Shown: positions 34,785 to 46,340 of the stretch, one piece after another
Layout: the number at the start of each line of letters is the position of its first letter
Position numbering within the stretch: position 1 is the stretch's first letter
Source of the DNA: Hygrocybe punicea
Taxonomy: Eukaryota; Basidiomycota; Agaricomycetes; Agaricales; Hygrophoraceae
Direction of reading: 5' to 3'
Assembly (NCBI GenBank): GCA_963556145.1
Contig: OY744467.1
Span: 6,634,001-6,698,000 of the forward strand
Length of the DNA: 64,000 nucleotides
Position numbers and translations under genes: made by a program
Notes under the pieces: generated by a model
Database searches by the model: none
What the model was told of the DNA's origin: nothing
Seen by the model: the letters and a program-made list of their open reading frames with translations, nothing else

Positions 34785-36040
34785 ATGGCTGAATTCTCGC
34801 CTCCATACACTCCAATTCATCACCCCGAGCTTGATTACTCACCCTGGAGTGTTCGTCTTGTGCACTTGCCTTGTGCCATCTTGGATAAGAAAAACTCTTC
34901 ATCCTGCCGTGCTTATCTTCGACATGGTGCTCATCAGTCCGCGACACGAGCAAACATTCTTCACACGTCAACGATCGCATTCTTTCAAGAAAAGAACCAG
35001 GACACCACAAAACCAGAGGTGCCATCGTGGTCCAAACTCTCACAAGATACATTTAATGATATCTTTGACGCGGTGAGTGGATAATTGCTGATTCATTTGC
35101 TCACACATTGAACTTGATTCACTCTAGATTTCGTGCATGGATGCAATTGACGGTGGAATAACTGTGCTTTTACGATGCCCTGGAGGTCTCCCAGCCTCAG
35201 CTGAAGGCATCATCATCGATACCTTACTTCCCACTGCATTAACTTCGGATTCATCAGACTCTCCTACACCCGTCCTGGTTCAAAAATTTGCACAAGATAT
35301 AGCGTTACCGCATCTTCTCCACCTTCGCGACAGTTGTCGTCTCACCACAGTTCCAATTCCCTGCCAATTCACTAATGCTACCAGGAATACCCAGTCCTTC
35401 CGATGTCGTCACTTTGGAGAATCTGGTCAGGATTGGGAAAATCTGATCGCCACAGAAGGAGACTCCGAAGATGATTCTTTCGAGAATAGCTGTGATGAGG
35501 CTTGGTGGGCTGAGGCGAGCTTGTATGCCATCAGCCCTGGAGGCGAATCGATTGGATCTGCAACACACAATGAGGCTGATGAAAATACAGCCATGCATTT
35601 GGTGAGTCTTCAGTTCTCTCTACTTTATTTTTGCTTAAGAGATGTTATTCTAGTCTGTTGTGAACGATTCCGCCAATCTGACTTCGGAAGAAATTTTGGA
35701 ATTAACAAATACCCCCGCATCTAATCTGCATTTTGTCAAAATGCTCCTCCAATCCACGGACGATCACGGTGTCCAAGTTGCAGTTGAGCAGTGGGGCCTC
35801 AGTTGACAGGAAACACTTCAACTAACACGGATTCTCATGGGGATGGCCGAAAATGGAATCAGCCCAGATAGCAATACAGTTAGTCGCACTTCAAATCAAT
35901 GTCAATATCATCTGACACATAATTTCTAGCGATCGAACAGGTTGGCCAAAATATGCGATTTGAATATTAATCGTGCCATTCTTATTTCCTCGATTGTTCT
36001 TTTCATTCTAGCCTTTTACATCCACCCTGTAATTGTCTGA
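34785..36040 (+). CDS. KDZ element second ORF (unknown)
   Basis: Exons from MAEFSPPYTPIHHPELDYSP continue through FFQEKNQDTTKPEVPSWS, CMDAIDGGITVLLRCPGG, LPHLLHLRDSCRLTTVP and DEAWWAEASLYAI. They are joined by introns at about 35072-35128 and 35600-35653, then a third near 35880-35930. One in-frame TGA (35804-35806) interrupts GLS and ETLQLTRILMGMAENG; it could be a decayed codon or the true end. The C-terminus after the stop is hydrophobic (AILISSIVLFILAFY). I do not recognise the family. Its place inside the TIRs marks it as transposon cargo. Confidence 0.5.
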
Positions 36041-36287
36041 TTGTCATCCACAATTATCTGTGAGATATAATACCCATTTTCTATTCAATCTCCGTTATGA
36101 AGATCTAACTAAACTCTGCAGTGCCGCCACAACCATCGATCTGATCTCTGTCCCACATACAGGGTTCCCACCATTGAAGATTGCGATCGTCGGTGCTGTG
36201 TTCAAATCGGATCACACCATTAACTATTGCTGTCGTCTTTTTCAACGCCCCCCCAAAGTTCCATGTCTGCAATCTAGCTTTTTCGTC

Positions 36288-38032
36288 ATGACTCTTCACA
36301 CCTTCCCAGCCACTTCGAAGCCCACTCGCACACAAGATAAACGGCCCCATGCCCCTCGGCCCAAACTCAGCAAAGAGGCTCGACAGGTGGCTACAGCTCA
36401 TCAACGGGAGGCAGCCACTGCATATTCAAAGGATCTCTCGGCTGCATGGAAGACTATTGATGAGGCCACAGAGAACATTGCAGTGAAACATCACAAGAGC
36501 TTGCGGCGTGTTCAGTCCACTCTCCATATGGGTAGAGGTGCCTTTACTCATCAGGGTTCAAAAAAAACAACGGCATGGAACGCATACACTTGGAAAACAA
36601 TGAAGGAACAACGTGAATCGGATGGTTGGTTGTTTTACCTCCAGGAGGCGACAATTTTTAATGTGTTCATTTTATAGGTGTGGGCCCTGGTCGTGAGGCT
36701 CTCATAAATGCTGCTTCCAACAGTCGATGCCAAGAGGAATACAAGTCTTTGGCAGCCGATGAAAAAGAGAACCTTGTCCGTGAGTTGAACGAACACAAGG
36801 ACTTACAGGCGAAGGGTCGATGGCTCTCAAACCGGTCAAAAATCAACGATATTAGCCACACAATTGCTGCCGTCGAGAATGAGGTATTCTGATCCATTTT
36901 GCTATCAAACTATCTTTATTGATGCTTCGAATAGCTCCATAATCTTAAATCTCGAACTGGATACGAGTCTCTCCTTTTTACTGCACGTGGTTCAACCGAT
37001 TTACCAATTCGAGGTGTTGCTTTTGCCACCGAAGGAGTCGAAGACTTCATGCTGGGAACCATGAAGACCGACAATCAAGAGTTTGTCAGCAAACTAGAGG
37101 GACATGCGATCCAGGGTCTGACCGGTGCTGCCAAAAATCACAAGGGTCGGGTATCTCAGGTTCGAAGTGAGATCAGACGCTTCATGAACAATGGCCTTGG
37201 TAAGTTTTCAACCGTGTGAAACAGAATTACGGCTAATTCACATACAGCTGAAGTGATTGGCGAGCCAAAAGCAGAAATGAAGTTCAAGAATTATTGGCGC
37301 GACATTTTCAGCAAGTATCGGGTTCAGGTTGTTGGTTGGCCAGCGGAGATTCCTTTCGCAAACCTCAGTGATGTCTCCAGCGGTCTCCCCATTCTGCAGT
37401 CACTGTTGAGGAAATGGGAGTGTGGGACAATTTATTGGAAGTCTATCTCGGAAGACGAGTTTGAGCAATTGGACAAGGAACGGGATCACCAGATCGAGGC
37501 CGGCGAGATCAAGGAACCTAGCTGCCGACAGCGTTCTGACAAGGGTATGAAACGAACTCGCACAAATACAGGTGCACCTGATCCAGTGCCGAAGAGGGTA
37601 CGCCAGAATGATGCAGAGGCTTCACAGAATGGGGGTGTATCCGATATCACCAATGTGCCGGCTGATGAAGAATTTCCGACCCCCGTGTCTCCTGTTCTCC
37701 CTCGTGATATATCTTCTGCCAGTCTATCTTCAACCTCTCTCGATAACGTTGACATCTCTACTACGATTGGAGGTTTCAGCTTTCCCATCTCTACTGCCAA
37801 TGCCGACAGTTCTTCATACTTCAATGGCCCTCCTCCGGGTACATTCCCTTCCAATGGCGCACTCTTTCCCCCGCAAGCATTCAACGACATTCTCTACCCT
37901 TCTGGAGGTGATCTGCCCTATGCCAATAGCAGTTTTGCTCCTGGTAGCTTTATGAATCTTCTTTTCTCTGATACTGACACCCTGGGCCCTATTGAGGGGA
38001 TTGGGAGTAGCTCGGCACTTGGGGATCTTTAA
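36288..38032 (+). CDS. KDZ element third ORF, HMG-box-like protein
   Basis: Four exons joined by introns at about 36623-36677, 36884-36931 and 37200-37248. The start MTLHTFPATSKPTRTQ leads to a basic helical region, then an HMG-box-like stretch: TTAWNAYTWKTMKEQRESD, GPGREALINAASNSRC, EEYKSLAADEKENLVRELNE (Trp, then Tyr-x-x-Leu and Glu-Lys pattern). It continues ENELHNLKSRTGYESLLFTA, RGSTDLPIRGVAFATEGVED, VQVVGWPAEIPFANLSDVSS and LRKWECGTIYWKSISEDEFE, then a long Ser/Pro-rich tail ending SSSALGDL. I know this domain order as a KDZ-linked protein of Agaricomycetes. A role in binding element DNA or in regulation is inference. No stops or frame breaks were seen. Confidence 0.65.
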
Positions 38033-38300
38033 CACTTAAATATAGAGATTACCACTATCTACTGTAGTCGGTACTATTGGTTTTCGAGGACTCTTATTGC
38101 TCAAGAAACAAGTTTATTGCCTAGCGAGCGTACTCTAAAACTTATGGACTGTATAGATGATGGAAAAGGTAGACTCAGTGACTAATATTCTTTTTTGAGG
38201 TTAAGATGCCGGCTGTGATAGTGAATAGAAGAGTGTATGTTAGTGTTGGGGACAACAAATATAAACGGAGACTCACGAGCGGCGGCACCATGAAAGCAAT

Positions 38301-38804
38301 TGTAGAGCGCGCCTGTTGAGTGGGGTGAATGGAGTTGTGGAACATGAGCTGGCACCGTATATGGCCACCAAGAACTAACAATAGAAGTGCGCGCATAGAG
38401 GACCACGCCCTTGTTGAATGGCAGGCCAGAGGGAACAGAGTTTGACATGACGGCGGCACTGTAGACCACCCTCCGTCATCAGTCCTGGAGGCACAGTAGA
38501 TAAGACTTAGATACGCCACCTAGAACCGACAATAGAAGTGCGGGCGCAGCAGACAAGTGAGGACGCTGAGCGGCGGGACAGAGGGAACCGTGGGAGTTTG
38601 ACGCGACGGTGGGGCTGTAGATTACCCTCCGTTATCAGCGATGGGGCACAGTAGATAAGACAAAGATACATACCACATAAGTGTAGAGCTATCCAGCGAT
38701 TTACCGCCGGTGTCGAGGTCACGGTAAAAGTGAGCCTAACAGGACTTGTCTTAAGGCACCTGAGACAAGCCTTATTGGGCTCGAAGTGTGGGAGGGTCAG
38801 GTGT
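38301..38804 (-). repeat. KDZ element right terminal inverted repeat (504 bp)
   Basis: Complement of the left repeat with the same length and the same internal units. Differences seen by eye include gcc/gtc in the terminal hairpin arm and aaaag/caag and cgcg/cgtg in the inner unit. Confidence 0.85.
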
Positions 38805-39149
38805 CCAAGGCTTGACAGAGCTTCATCGCAATCGGTTACGGCAACAATGGTTATCAATATTACACCATACAACCTGGATCGTCATCTGCCTGCTTGGGCA
38901 GTCTCACGACTACCTTAGTACCTATGCAATCTACTATCTGACAGATTTTCAATCCTACACCCATGGTGACTCCTCATTCTCGACATCATTTCAACAGTGA
39001 GCTTTTGTGTCTATTGATTGCTTTGGGCTCAATGTTTGTTAGACCCACCGTCGCCTTTCCTCCAAGCTCATTGACCACAATCTTTGCCAAGTACGATTAG
39101 TTTCTTTGTGATCCATAGTACAAACGTGCTCACCTCCTCATAGCCCAGA
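38805..39149. other. Right flank of the KDZ insertion
   Basis: A coding-like plus frame (TTWIVICLLGQSHDYLSTYA, about 38868) may be an upstream exon of the membrane-protein gene that follows. Not confirmed. Confidence 0.3.
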
Positions 39150-40230
39150 CTTCGCTGTCACTTCAACGACAGTGACAGCTGCAGTATCCTCTCCCTCAGT
39201 ATCTTCTTCCCCCTCGGCATCCTCCTCCTCCTCCTCCTCATTTCCACACAAGTCAAGCAAGAGTGTCATTGCTGGTGGCCTCATTGGTGTTGTCTTCGTT
39301 CTTCTCACCCTCATTATCGTATTCTTCTTTCTGTAGAAGCGTAGACGACCGCATTGTGATGGCAGCGTTTGGGTCTGATACCATCAAATCTGAACCAGGG
39401 CCTTATTCTGGTTTGGAGACAAGCCAGCCGGCTACGATGTACTTCCCCACTCCGCTCTCGCCAAGTGAGTTTCACTATAAACATCCTTCCCCACAGTTAG
39501 TTCCTTGTCTGATGGTACATCAGATCCAGAGGGACCCTTCTCATACACAGATTCAATTGACACCGTACAACGCGGAAGCGAATTGACACCTAACACCGGT
39601 CGAACGGCTGTTCCAGCCACAAGAAGGCGCAATCATGTCCCCTTTACGACACTTCCTGGTCAGTATAACTTTACCATTCCTTCCTCGTTTTGCCACTGTG
39701 TTTACATCATCAGATGGAGGGGCATTAGCATTGCATCCTTCTGGCGTTGTTGGAAATATTTCCCTCTCAGTTCCCACTCCCACCGGTCCTCCAGTACCCC
39801 CCAAACCCGAGAATATGGTCTTTCCGTATCATCCACCTGAGCAGTCAACGAGTGAATACAGGAATCCGGAGGCCGATTTAGCTTCAGCTGTTTATCTCAT
39901 TCGTCTGCAACAGCCAGCCGACGGCAGGCACTCATAGCCTCATGGAACGCTTCTTCTACCGATCCGGCCACACCTGAGGCATCATCACCACTGGCATCAT
40001 CATTGGCGGATGTACAATTATCAACGGCCCAGCCTCAGTTGTCGACAAATGAGGCGACACAGGAAGGTCTCGTAGATATAGTTAATATTCTGGGTGTTAT
40101 CTCTCGTGCACGGTTGAGCACGAGGGACAAGCATGCCGTCGTTACATCCCTCAATAATCTGTTGATGCCAGACCAGGCGATGCCGGCTGATTTGACGAGT
40201 GGTAATACAGTAACTTCACATGCGAGATAA
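39150..40230 (+). pseudogene. Single-pass membrane protein, broken
   Basis: A Ser-rich stretch (SSPSVSSSPSASSSSSSS) precedes a clear transmembrane segment, VIAGGLIGVVFVLLTLIIVF, and a basic stop-transfer KRRR at about 39340. A TAG codon falls between them. Beyond it, cytoplasmic-tail-like sequence moves between frames: SDTIKSEPGPYSGLETSQPA, GSELTPNTGRTAVPATRRR, LSVPTPTGPPVPPKPENMVF and ISRARLSTRDKHAVVTSLNN. This is the layout of fungal Mid2-like surface proteins (Ser-rich ectodomain, one TM helix, proline-rich tail). Some frame changes may be introns, but the TAG and missing N-terminus argue for a decayed copy. Confidence 0.45.
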
Positions 40231-41868
40231 GATTGGTCTTGCAAAAAAATCGGGCACGCTCATTTCTCATTCTTCATTTGTTGGTGTTCATTAGTCCGTC
40301 CATGTTGTTTCATTGTATCTGGCTTTCTGAATCATTCCGCTATCGCTCTGTTATGAAATAGACTCCGAACACGATCAGCTACACCCATACCTATCAACGA
40401 ATGCATAGACATGGTGGGGACTAGAATGGCGACCAACAACCCTCATGAGGTGCGCTCACATCCAGACCTTGAGTTGGCTGCGGCTGCGGCGGTGAAATCA
40501 GTAATGTTTCCATTTATCATCTTGAAACGTAAATACGGCGTCAATCAAATATGGTATTTGGTGAAGCAGTTGGAGGTCCAAGTTATGAGTTCGTCATGGC
40601 CTATGTCAAGAAAGCGCCTCCACATACCAGAATACAATACTTGTAGCAACATTATGTATATCGTTTGTGGCACAGCAGATTTCGCTACACTCCTGTAATC
40701 CAGATGGGCCAAAGGTGAATTAGGGGAAGGTACCATTCAATACGGAAATGGCATGATCGGTGTTCGAGAAGGTGAAGAGACAGCAAGAACCAGCGACAGA
40801 TGCCTGAGCACCGTGCGAGCAAAAATTTCAGCCGCAAGAGAATAGCGTGCACGCATCACGACAGAGAGAACCTTTCCAGTGTGACGGGCAGGTGAAGCTA
40901 TAGAAGTTGTCGTTTCTACAACCGTTTTGGCAGTAATTTTGCCGCAGAGCTCCGAGCCTGGTCTTTGGAGATTTTGGTTAAAATGGCGTCAGCCGCAGGG
41001 TGCAGACATCGTCTTCAGTGTCAGAACCAAGGTGTCCTCACCTGAATACCTTTGCTTTGCGACATACTTCCACCTCTGATTAGTCCCCTTTGTCGCTCGC
41101 TGATGGTACTCCGAAGAACCTTGGTTCTCGTTGTCAATCTGCCAGCCTTTCCTTCAACTGTTAGATGGGTCTCTCGGCGACGAGACAGCCGGGAGTGCAT
41201 GTCGATCAACACTTGGTGGAAAGATAACATACTTTTTGAGCCCTACGATCAATTGCCACTGCAACAATCCAGTATGGTTCACGATAGCGATTGAGCGATT
41301 TCAAGGTTTCGTGGCATTGCTTCCAGAAAGGCTGCCAATGGGATGGTCAGCTAAGGTCAGGATAAGGGTTGAGACTACGATTGAGACATACTACGCGGCT
41401 ATGAGAACAGCGTTTGGTCCTTTGATCCAAGAACTGGTGACCCAGTTTCAATAACTTGAGCACTCTAAACCTCTCGTCGTTCTGTTTCCTCAACAACAAA
41501 CCAATCTTTGTTAATCGATCAAGCGTCGTTTGTTCGATATTCCCCGAATTATCTTGACCATCGGCTTTCTATTCGACACACACGTTGCTGCCATCTTCTC
41601 ATTTGCTCCACGCTAGAGAACCCTCCACAGTTTCGAATGCCTTGAAAAGTCGCACCGCTCCTCGGCAGCCAGATCTCCTTGCATCTTGGGGGAGCTCGTC
41701 CTTGACAAGAAGCACCAAGGTGGAAGCATGGTCTGCTATGCCCGCGACCTGGGCATCCGCGTCCTTCGACAAGGCTACCATGGACTCGATATTGTTGAAC
41801 GGTGGTAGTGGCCACCAGAACTGCAAGATCTCGTCACGGACATCAGGAAATTTAATTTTCGGACTTAT
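40231..41868. other. Sequence with scattered weak frames
   Basis: Plus frames at 40411-40698 and 41131-41454 and a minus frame at 41904-41599 (ALSKDADAQVAGIADHASTL, LVLLVKDEL) look partly coding but match no family I know. The minus frame is interrupted by the insertion at 41871. Confidence 0.3.
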
Positions 41869-41870
41869 TA

Positions 41871-43055
41871 CAGCTGATTCGGAAATTCTTGTCCCACGGT
41901 TCAAAAAGCGCGAAAAAAATCAAAAAAATCAAAAAAAATCAAAAAATCATTTGCTCCCTCAATACCAGCTAGAATCGCCTACATTTTCATGGTCAGACCC
42001 ATAAACCCTCAGAGAATACCCTGATGAAGATCTTCGTGCATTAACAGATGTCAATTTCTCGAAGATTTCTCGAAGATCTACATGGTTTGTCAAGACCAAT
42101 TGCGCCTTCGCTGGCTTCTCCACATCGGAATACGAGTTTGGGAATCCAAATGGAGACACCTTCATCGGCGTAAACACGCTGAGGGTGTCAAGAAAGATGT
42201 CTGTACATCTCAAGGTGCAGTCGTCTCCCACTTGCCTTCCGTCACACTCATTCTCAATCAGTTTAGCAATAGTGGAATCGACGATTGGGACGATTCGCAC
42301 CTCCCAGGCCCTCCCAAAACTAGGCGGAGGCCCCATGCCGTTTTCAACAAGCGGGTTCAAATGTCGCAATGAGCAGTGGCTGAGGGACAGCGAAGATGTT
42401 AAGCAAAGAGTTTGTTGGCCTTCCCTACTACTCTGAGTGGGTTCGAGACGATGGGCAAGCAAATTCTCGCATCAAAGGAACACAGCTGTCATACTTGTGG
42501 CAACAGCATCACCAACAACACCAAGGAGCAGTGATCAGCGTGAGTATTAGGTGAGTACTCCCTGTCAGTTTGCATTCAACTTGGGTCATACTCAGTCACT
42601 CAGTCACTACTCAGTGGGTCTGTTCGGCAAGCCTTGGGCAGTCCCCAAAGTAATGTTGAAGTACTATTGTGTTTGGCCAGTACTAGTAATGTTTTAACAT
42701 ATACTCTGTGTATACCAACTTCCTTGCCTTATCCATAGTAACTGCTGTTATGCCTGCTTCAACTAAGTCATGTTCAGGATACCCGCTCACTCAAATTGAT
42801 CTCCATTGACATCGTAGAAGAATTTTGGTTAGGCTGTCTTAGGCAATGTGCTTGGTGGAGACACCAACAGATTCAACGATGTTGTCTGTATCCCAGCCTT
42901 CCAGCAGTAGCCGCAACACTCCTTGTTTCATTTTGTAGCTGATATGGCAGTAACCCATAGTGAATGAGTGGTATTGAGGGAGCAAATGTTTTTTTGATTT
43001 TTTTGATTTTTTTCGCGCTTTTTGAACCGTGGGACAAGAATTTCCGAATCAGCTG
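41871..43055. mobile_element. Tc1/mariner-type element, 1.2 kb, TA target site
   Basis: Left end cagctgattcggaaattctt (41871) and right end, complemented, the same 20 bases. Arms match for about 80 bases including a poly(A/T)-rich part (gcgcgaaaaaaatc). TA dinucleotides flank both ends (41869-41870 and 43056-43057), as expected for Tc1/mariner. On the minus strand near the right end, a helix-turn-helix-like frame reads MGYCHISYKMKQGVLRLLLE and DNIVESVGVSTKHIA (about 42960-42850), resembling the N-terminus of the DD34E transposases. There is no DDE domain. The left half holds an unrelated open frame on the minus strand (42462-41959), so it may have picked up foreign sequence. Confidence 0.8.
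41959..42462 (-). CDS. Foreign ORF inside the Tc1/mariner-type element
   Basis: A 167-codon open frame with segments such as IFLDTLSVFTPMKVSPFGFP and KPAKAQLVLTNHVDLREIFE. The opposite strand also has open frames, so the coding strand is uncertain. It does not resemble transposase. It may be a captured piece of a host gene. Confidence 0.3.
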   Translation of the reverse strand: MLAHRLEPTQSSREGQQTLCLTSSLSLSHCSLRHLNPLVENGMGPPPSFGRAWEVRIVPIVDSTIAKLIENECDGRQVGDDCTLRCTDIFLDTLSVFTPMKVSPFGFPNSYSDVEKPAKAQLVLTNHVDLREIFEKLTSVNARRSSSGYSLRVYGSDHENVGDSSWY

Positions 43056-43093
43056 TAGCCACTTCCGCTTTTGACCGTCAGCTTTAGCTTTTT

Positions 43094-43962
43094 TTGCCTT
43101 ACATCCCGGGTAGATCTATCCGAACTAACAACAAACCAGAAACCGTGAGCAGGCCGCGTTTCCATTTGTTCAAGAAGGACTCAGAAATTTACATCTTGAA
43201 GAGCACAGCATCGTCTGTGCAAACGTTCCATGACAGAACACCAGTTCTCGCAGGATTTATACTTTCTGATCAACCAGTAGCTGAAGATCGATGGTTGGTA
43301 ACGTGTTGATTGATTATCTCCAGAATAATAGCTTGATTTCACTCTGCTCACAGGTATCCTCTTCCAGATATCCCCTAGGGATGGAAGCCGAATCCAAATC
43401 GTGTTTGGGAGAGCGACAAGGAGAACGTTGGAACCAAAACATCTTCCTCCGAGCCTCTGTCGCACGCGAAATGGAAGTTAGGCAAATCGGCCGATGAGGT
43501 ATGAATTCATGTATATTCAGCGGGCCCCTTTTATTCCTGACACGAGAATCTATGTAGCGGGGTTCGTTACTGGGCGAAACACCACTCCCTGCTGCTCCAC
43601 GATCAGTATTTGAGTATATGTCACAGAAGGACCGCGAGCATTTGAAGATGATAACTTCTCGAAACCCCGCAACTGAACATGGGTCCGGGGTACTGAGTCC
43701 TGATTCTACACCTGTTCCAACGACAATCCAGGCCGCTCTACATGGCTTTCAACCGTTCGTGACCAGCTACAATGCGTACCTGCAGTCGCAAGCGTTCCCC
43801 GGATCTACATCTCTCTCGCCAATGTCACATCAGAATATGGACGAGTTCAACAAGGAGCTCGCGAGTTACCTAAAGGCAGCACGTCAAACGAGTGCCTTTG
43901 GTATCGTATTCTGCGACAGGGCTGATTTGGATCATTTGAGGTGCGCTCAAGGGAGGTGGTAA
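43094..43962 (+). pseudogene. GPATCH1/TGH-like gene fragment (tentative), copy 2
   Basis: Same exons as the fragment at 8.3-9.1 kb, but here an extra 5' piece is present before the duplicated part (RPRFHLFKKDSEIYILKSTA), so this copy is longer. In the second exon CAG has become TAG (YPLPDIP then stop, 43377-43379), so this copy is dead independently of the shared frame break further on. The segment RAPFIPDTRIYVAGFVTGRN near 43530 is cleaner than in copy 1, where several bases are lost. Confidence 0.45.
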
Positions 43963-46059
43963 TGATGCGAAGTAATATACGTGGATTTTACCATCAGGTG
44001 AAGCTGTACAGGCGATCGTTGTGAAACTGCGGTCTGAATTGGATTCTGTTGAAGGAGGGAGGGAAATGGAAAGCGTGTCAAATGCTTTGACACTGTTACC
44101 AAAGATTTTAGTTTTCGTGGATGGTTTGCCAGTGGGCAAGAACGAACCGATTTGAGTGTCCAACGAATTCTGCGATTATTGTTGGGACCATATTGGGATC
44201 CTTTGATACGTCATACACGGAGAAACTTTTTGTCTTCGGCGGCGACCAACAGAACCTCTCCTTCGCCGTTGACACGCTTGCAAAATTTGATGTCTTGTTG
44301 ACGAGAAGATTGTGTGAAGGAGGCGCATATCCTGGTGAGAGTAATAAGTAGAGAGAATGAGAGAAGAGAGCAGAAATTGGTACGCACTGTCGAGTAAATA
44401 TCGGCGGTTGCTTGTGATTGGACAACAAACATGTACCCGTTTACTGACCAGCGGACAATCTCCTTCTGGATTATACATTAAATAAACCAACAAGCAAGAA
44501 ACGAAGATGGTTACTTTTCCCCAGTTTCGGGCTTGCCGACCCTTTCCCTCTCATAAAATCCCACATTCGAAGTGTCTTGTCTTTGCCAACGCTGGCCAAC
44601 TTTCCCTGAAGGGCGACCGAGTTTACACGTCCTTTGTGCCCCTTCAGTGACCTCAAGCTCAAGCTCTGAATAGACACAGCGTGCCATCCTCTGATGCCGA
44701 GAGGAGATGAGACCGTGATGGAAAATGAAGATGAGTATAATATTGAGCCTCGGTATAAGCTGAATCTCGGTATAAGCTGAATCTCGGTATAAGCTGAATT
44801 CGGCGCCACTTGAAAACACACAACTCACAGTCGGACATTTCCGAAGCTCCAGAATCACACTGCTAACACTGCACTGCTGACACTGCACTATTTTGCATGA
44901 TGCAAAATAATTGCAAAATCTTTTGTAGCTTGTTCAAGTTTTGCAGATGATTTTAAACCATACAAAATCCATTTAACTTTTCACAAATAATAACCCATCA
45001 AATACTATCCAACCACAAAAATTTGTGGCCATGCCAAAATTAATTAAATTTGAAGGCTTTGTTTTAGGTAAAAATGTAGACTTAGGGTTGGATGCATCTG
45101 CATGACACCAACCTTAATTATGAATGCACTACCTAAATTCAGGAAACATGAAGCAGGGCTTACAGAGGAACAGTGACAGTACTTTGAGCTAGTGGAAAAG
45201 ATTTACAGACTCTAGGAGCAAGATGCAGATTCAGATGATGGTGGTGGACCCAATGTGCATGGATAGCATGGTGGTTGTGGACATGGACAGTGTGGTGGTC
45301 ATGGTTGTGGTTGTGATGGTTGTAGCGGTAAAGGATGTGAAGATGGAGGTGGTGATGAGGAAGGAGAAAGATACAACCTTTGAAAAAAGCAGAAGGTCTC
45401 CTTTGGTCCACTGGCTAAGGCAGCTGGTAGAGAAGGTGCCAGGGTTTTTCTACCTCTAGGTCTTCCCAACAATATAACCGTGCCACTGTCATCAAAACAG
45501 CTAGAACTGCATCATTGAAAATCCAGCCTTCAATATTTCCTTGCCTAATGTCTTCTTAAATGGGATCAAAGATGTGGTATCTGCAGGATCTCTACCACTG
45601 GAAAGTCAAATGATTGACTTGTTACATCACGAACATATATTTTCATCTCTCATTGGGGACTGGCAACTGGAATAGAAAGGAAAGCACAGTGACAAGTTCC
45701 TGTTCTCAAGCAACAATTGGATTCACATCTACAAATCATTGAATGTACTCCATGATGACAGTACAGTTCGGTACCCTTAGCAGGTACAAATGTTAAATTT
45801 GCTGTTACATTCAGGACTTGTTTGAGTTTGTGGAGGACAACTGTTAGAACACCATTCAGAAGTTGACTTAGTATAAAATGTGGGTTATTAGCAGAACATC
45901 TTGTGTTACGAACTGTGGACCTTGTGGCCACCATAGTAGGGAATCTTAGGAGTGTCATCCACCTCATCTCATGACTAATCCTCATCAATCTGCATATGCT
46001 CCACATCATCCACATCTTATTTTGGTTTTCTACATTCCTCTTCCACCTCCACAACAGGC
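43182..46059 (+). repeat. Segmental duplication D, copy 2
   Basis: Direct copy of 8327-11133, 34.9 kb away. It starts 127 bases after the Tc1/mariner-type element and ends at ccacctccacaacaggc. It is slightly longer: an extra piece around gatgcaaaataattgcaaaa near 44900, and a third copy of the 16-bp unit near 44755-44800. Confidence 0.9.
43870..44850 (-). pseudogene. MAK11/PAK1IP1-like WD40 gene fragment, copy 2
   Basis: Same content as 8988-9975: SLRSLKGHKGRVNSV, GKDKTLRMWDFMRGKG, GYMFVVQSQATADIYST, SVYDVSKDPNMVPTIIAEF and VKAFDTLSISLPPS. It carries the same one-base frameshift in the T-run at 44227-44231. Several CpGs kept here (for example in the GRVNSV codons) are TpG or CpA in copy 1, which reads GCVNSV. 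Confidence 0.75.
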
Positions 46060-46340
46060 ATGACCTCTCCGACAACACTCTGCCCCACGAGTTTACACAT
46101 ACTCTTGTTCCAGAGCTGAACTTTGGGCTGAGCCTCCCCAGTGGTAAATCTTGCTTTTTGAGAGGTATGCACCATTTGTTAATTTGTCAATAGAAGGTTT
46201 ATGAGTGGTAAAGATTTAGTGCAGGGTTTGTTCTCAAATTCAAATTCAGACACTGCTATTTATGGCATGTGTCTGTGTTGTACTTCTCCAAAACATCTCA
46301 TAAATGAAAATATCACCTCAAGAGGATTTGGAGACATATG
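46060..46340. other. Unassigned
   Basis: Sequence between duplication D and the 147-bp array. No gene recognised. Confidence 0.35.

Larger units (their letters stand above)
30672..38804 (+). mobile_element. Apparently complete KDZ DNA transposon, 8.1 kb
   Basis: Bounded by two inverted copies of a 504-bp sequence (30672-31175 and 38301-38804). The interior holds three genes read left to right: a CxC2-type KDZ transposase (31448-34656), an unrecognised ORF (34785-36040) and an HMG-box-like protein (36288-38032). The two TIRs differ at only a few positions, pointing to a recent insertion. No perfect target duplication is visible: the outside 8-mers are tccagcgt and ccaaggct. Confidence 0.85.

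Noticed and set aside
30664..38812. 8-bp target duplication for the KDZ element
   Set aside because: The outside octamers tccagcgt and ccaaggct are not the same; any duplication has decayed or was never made.
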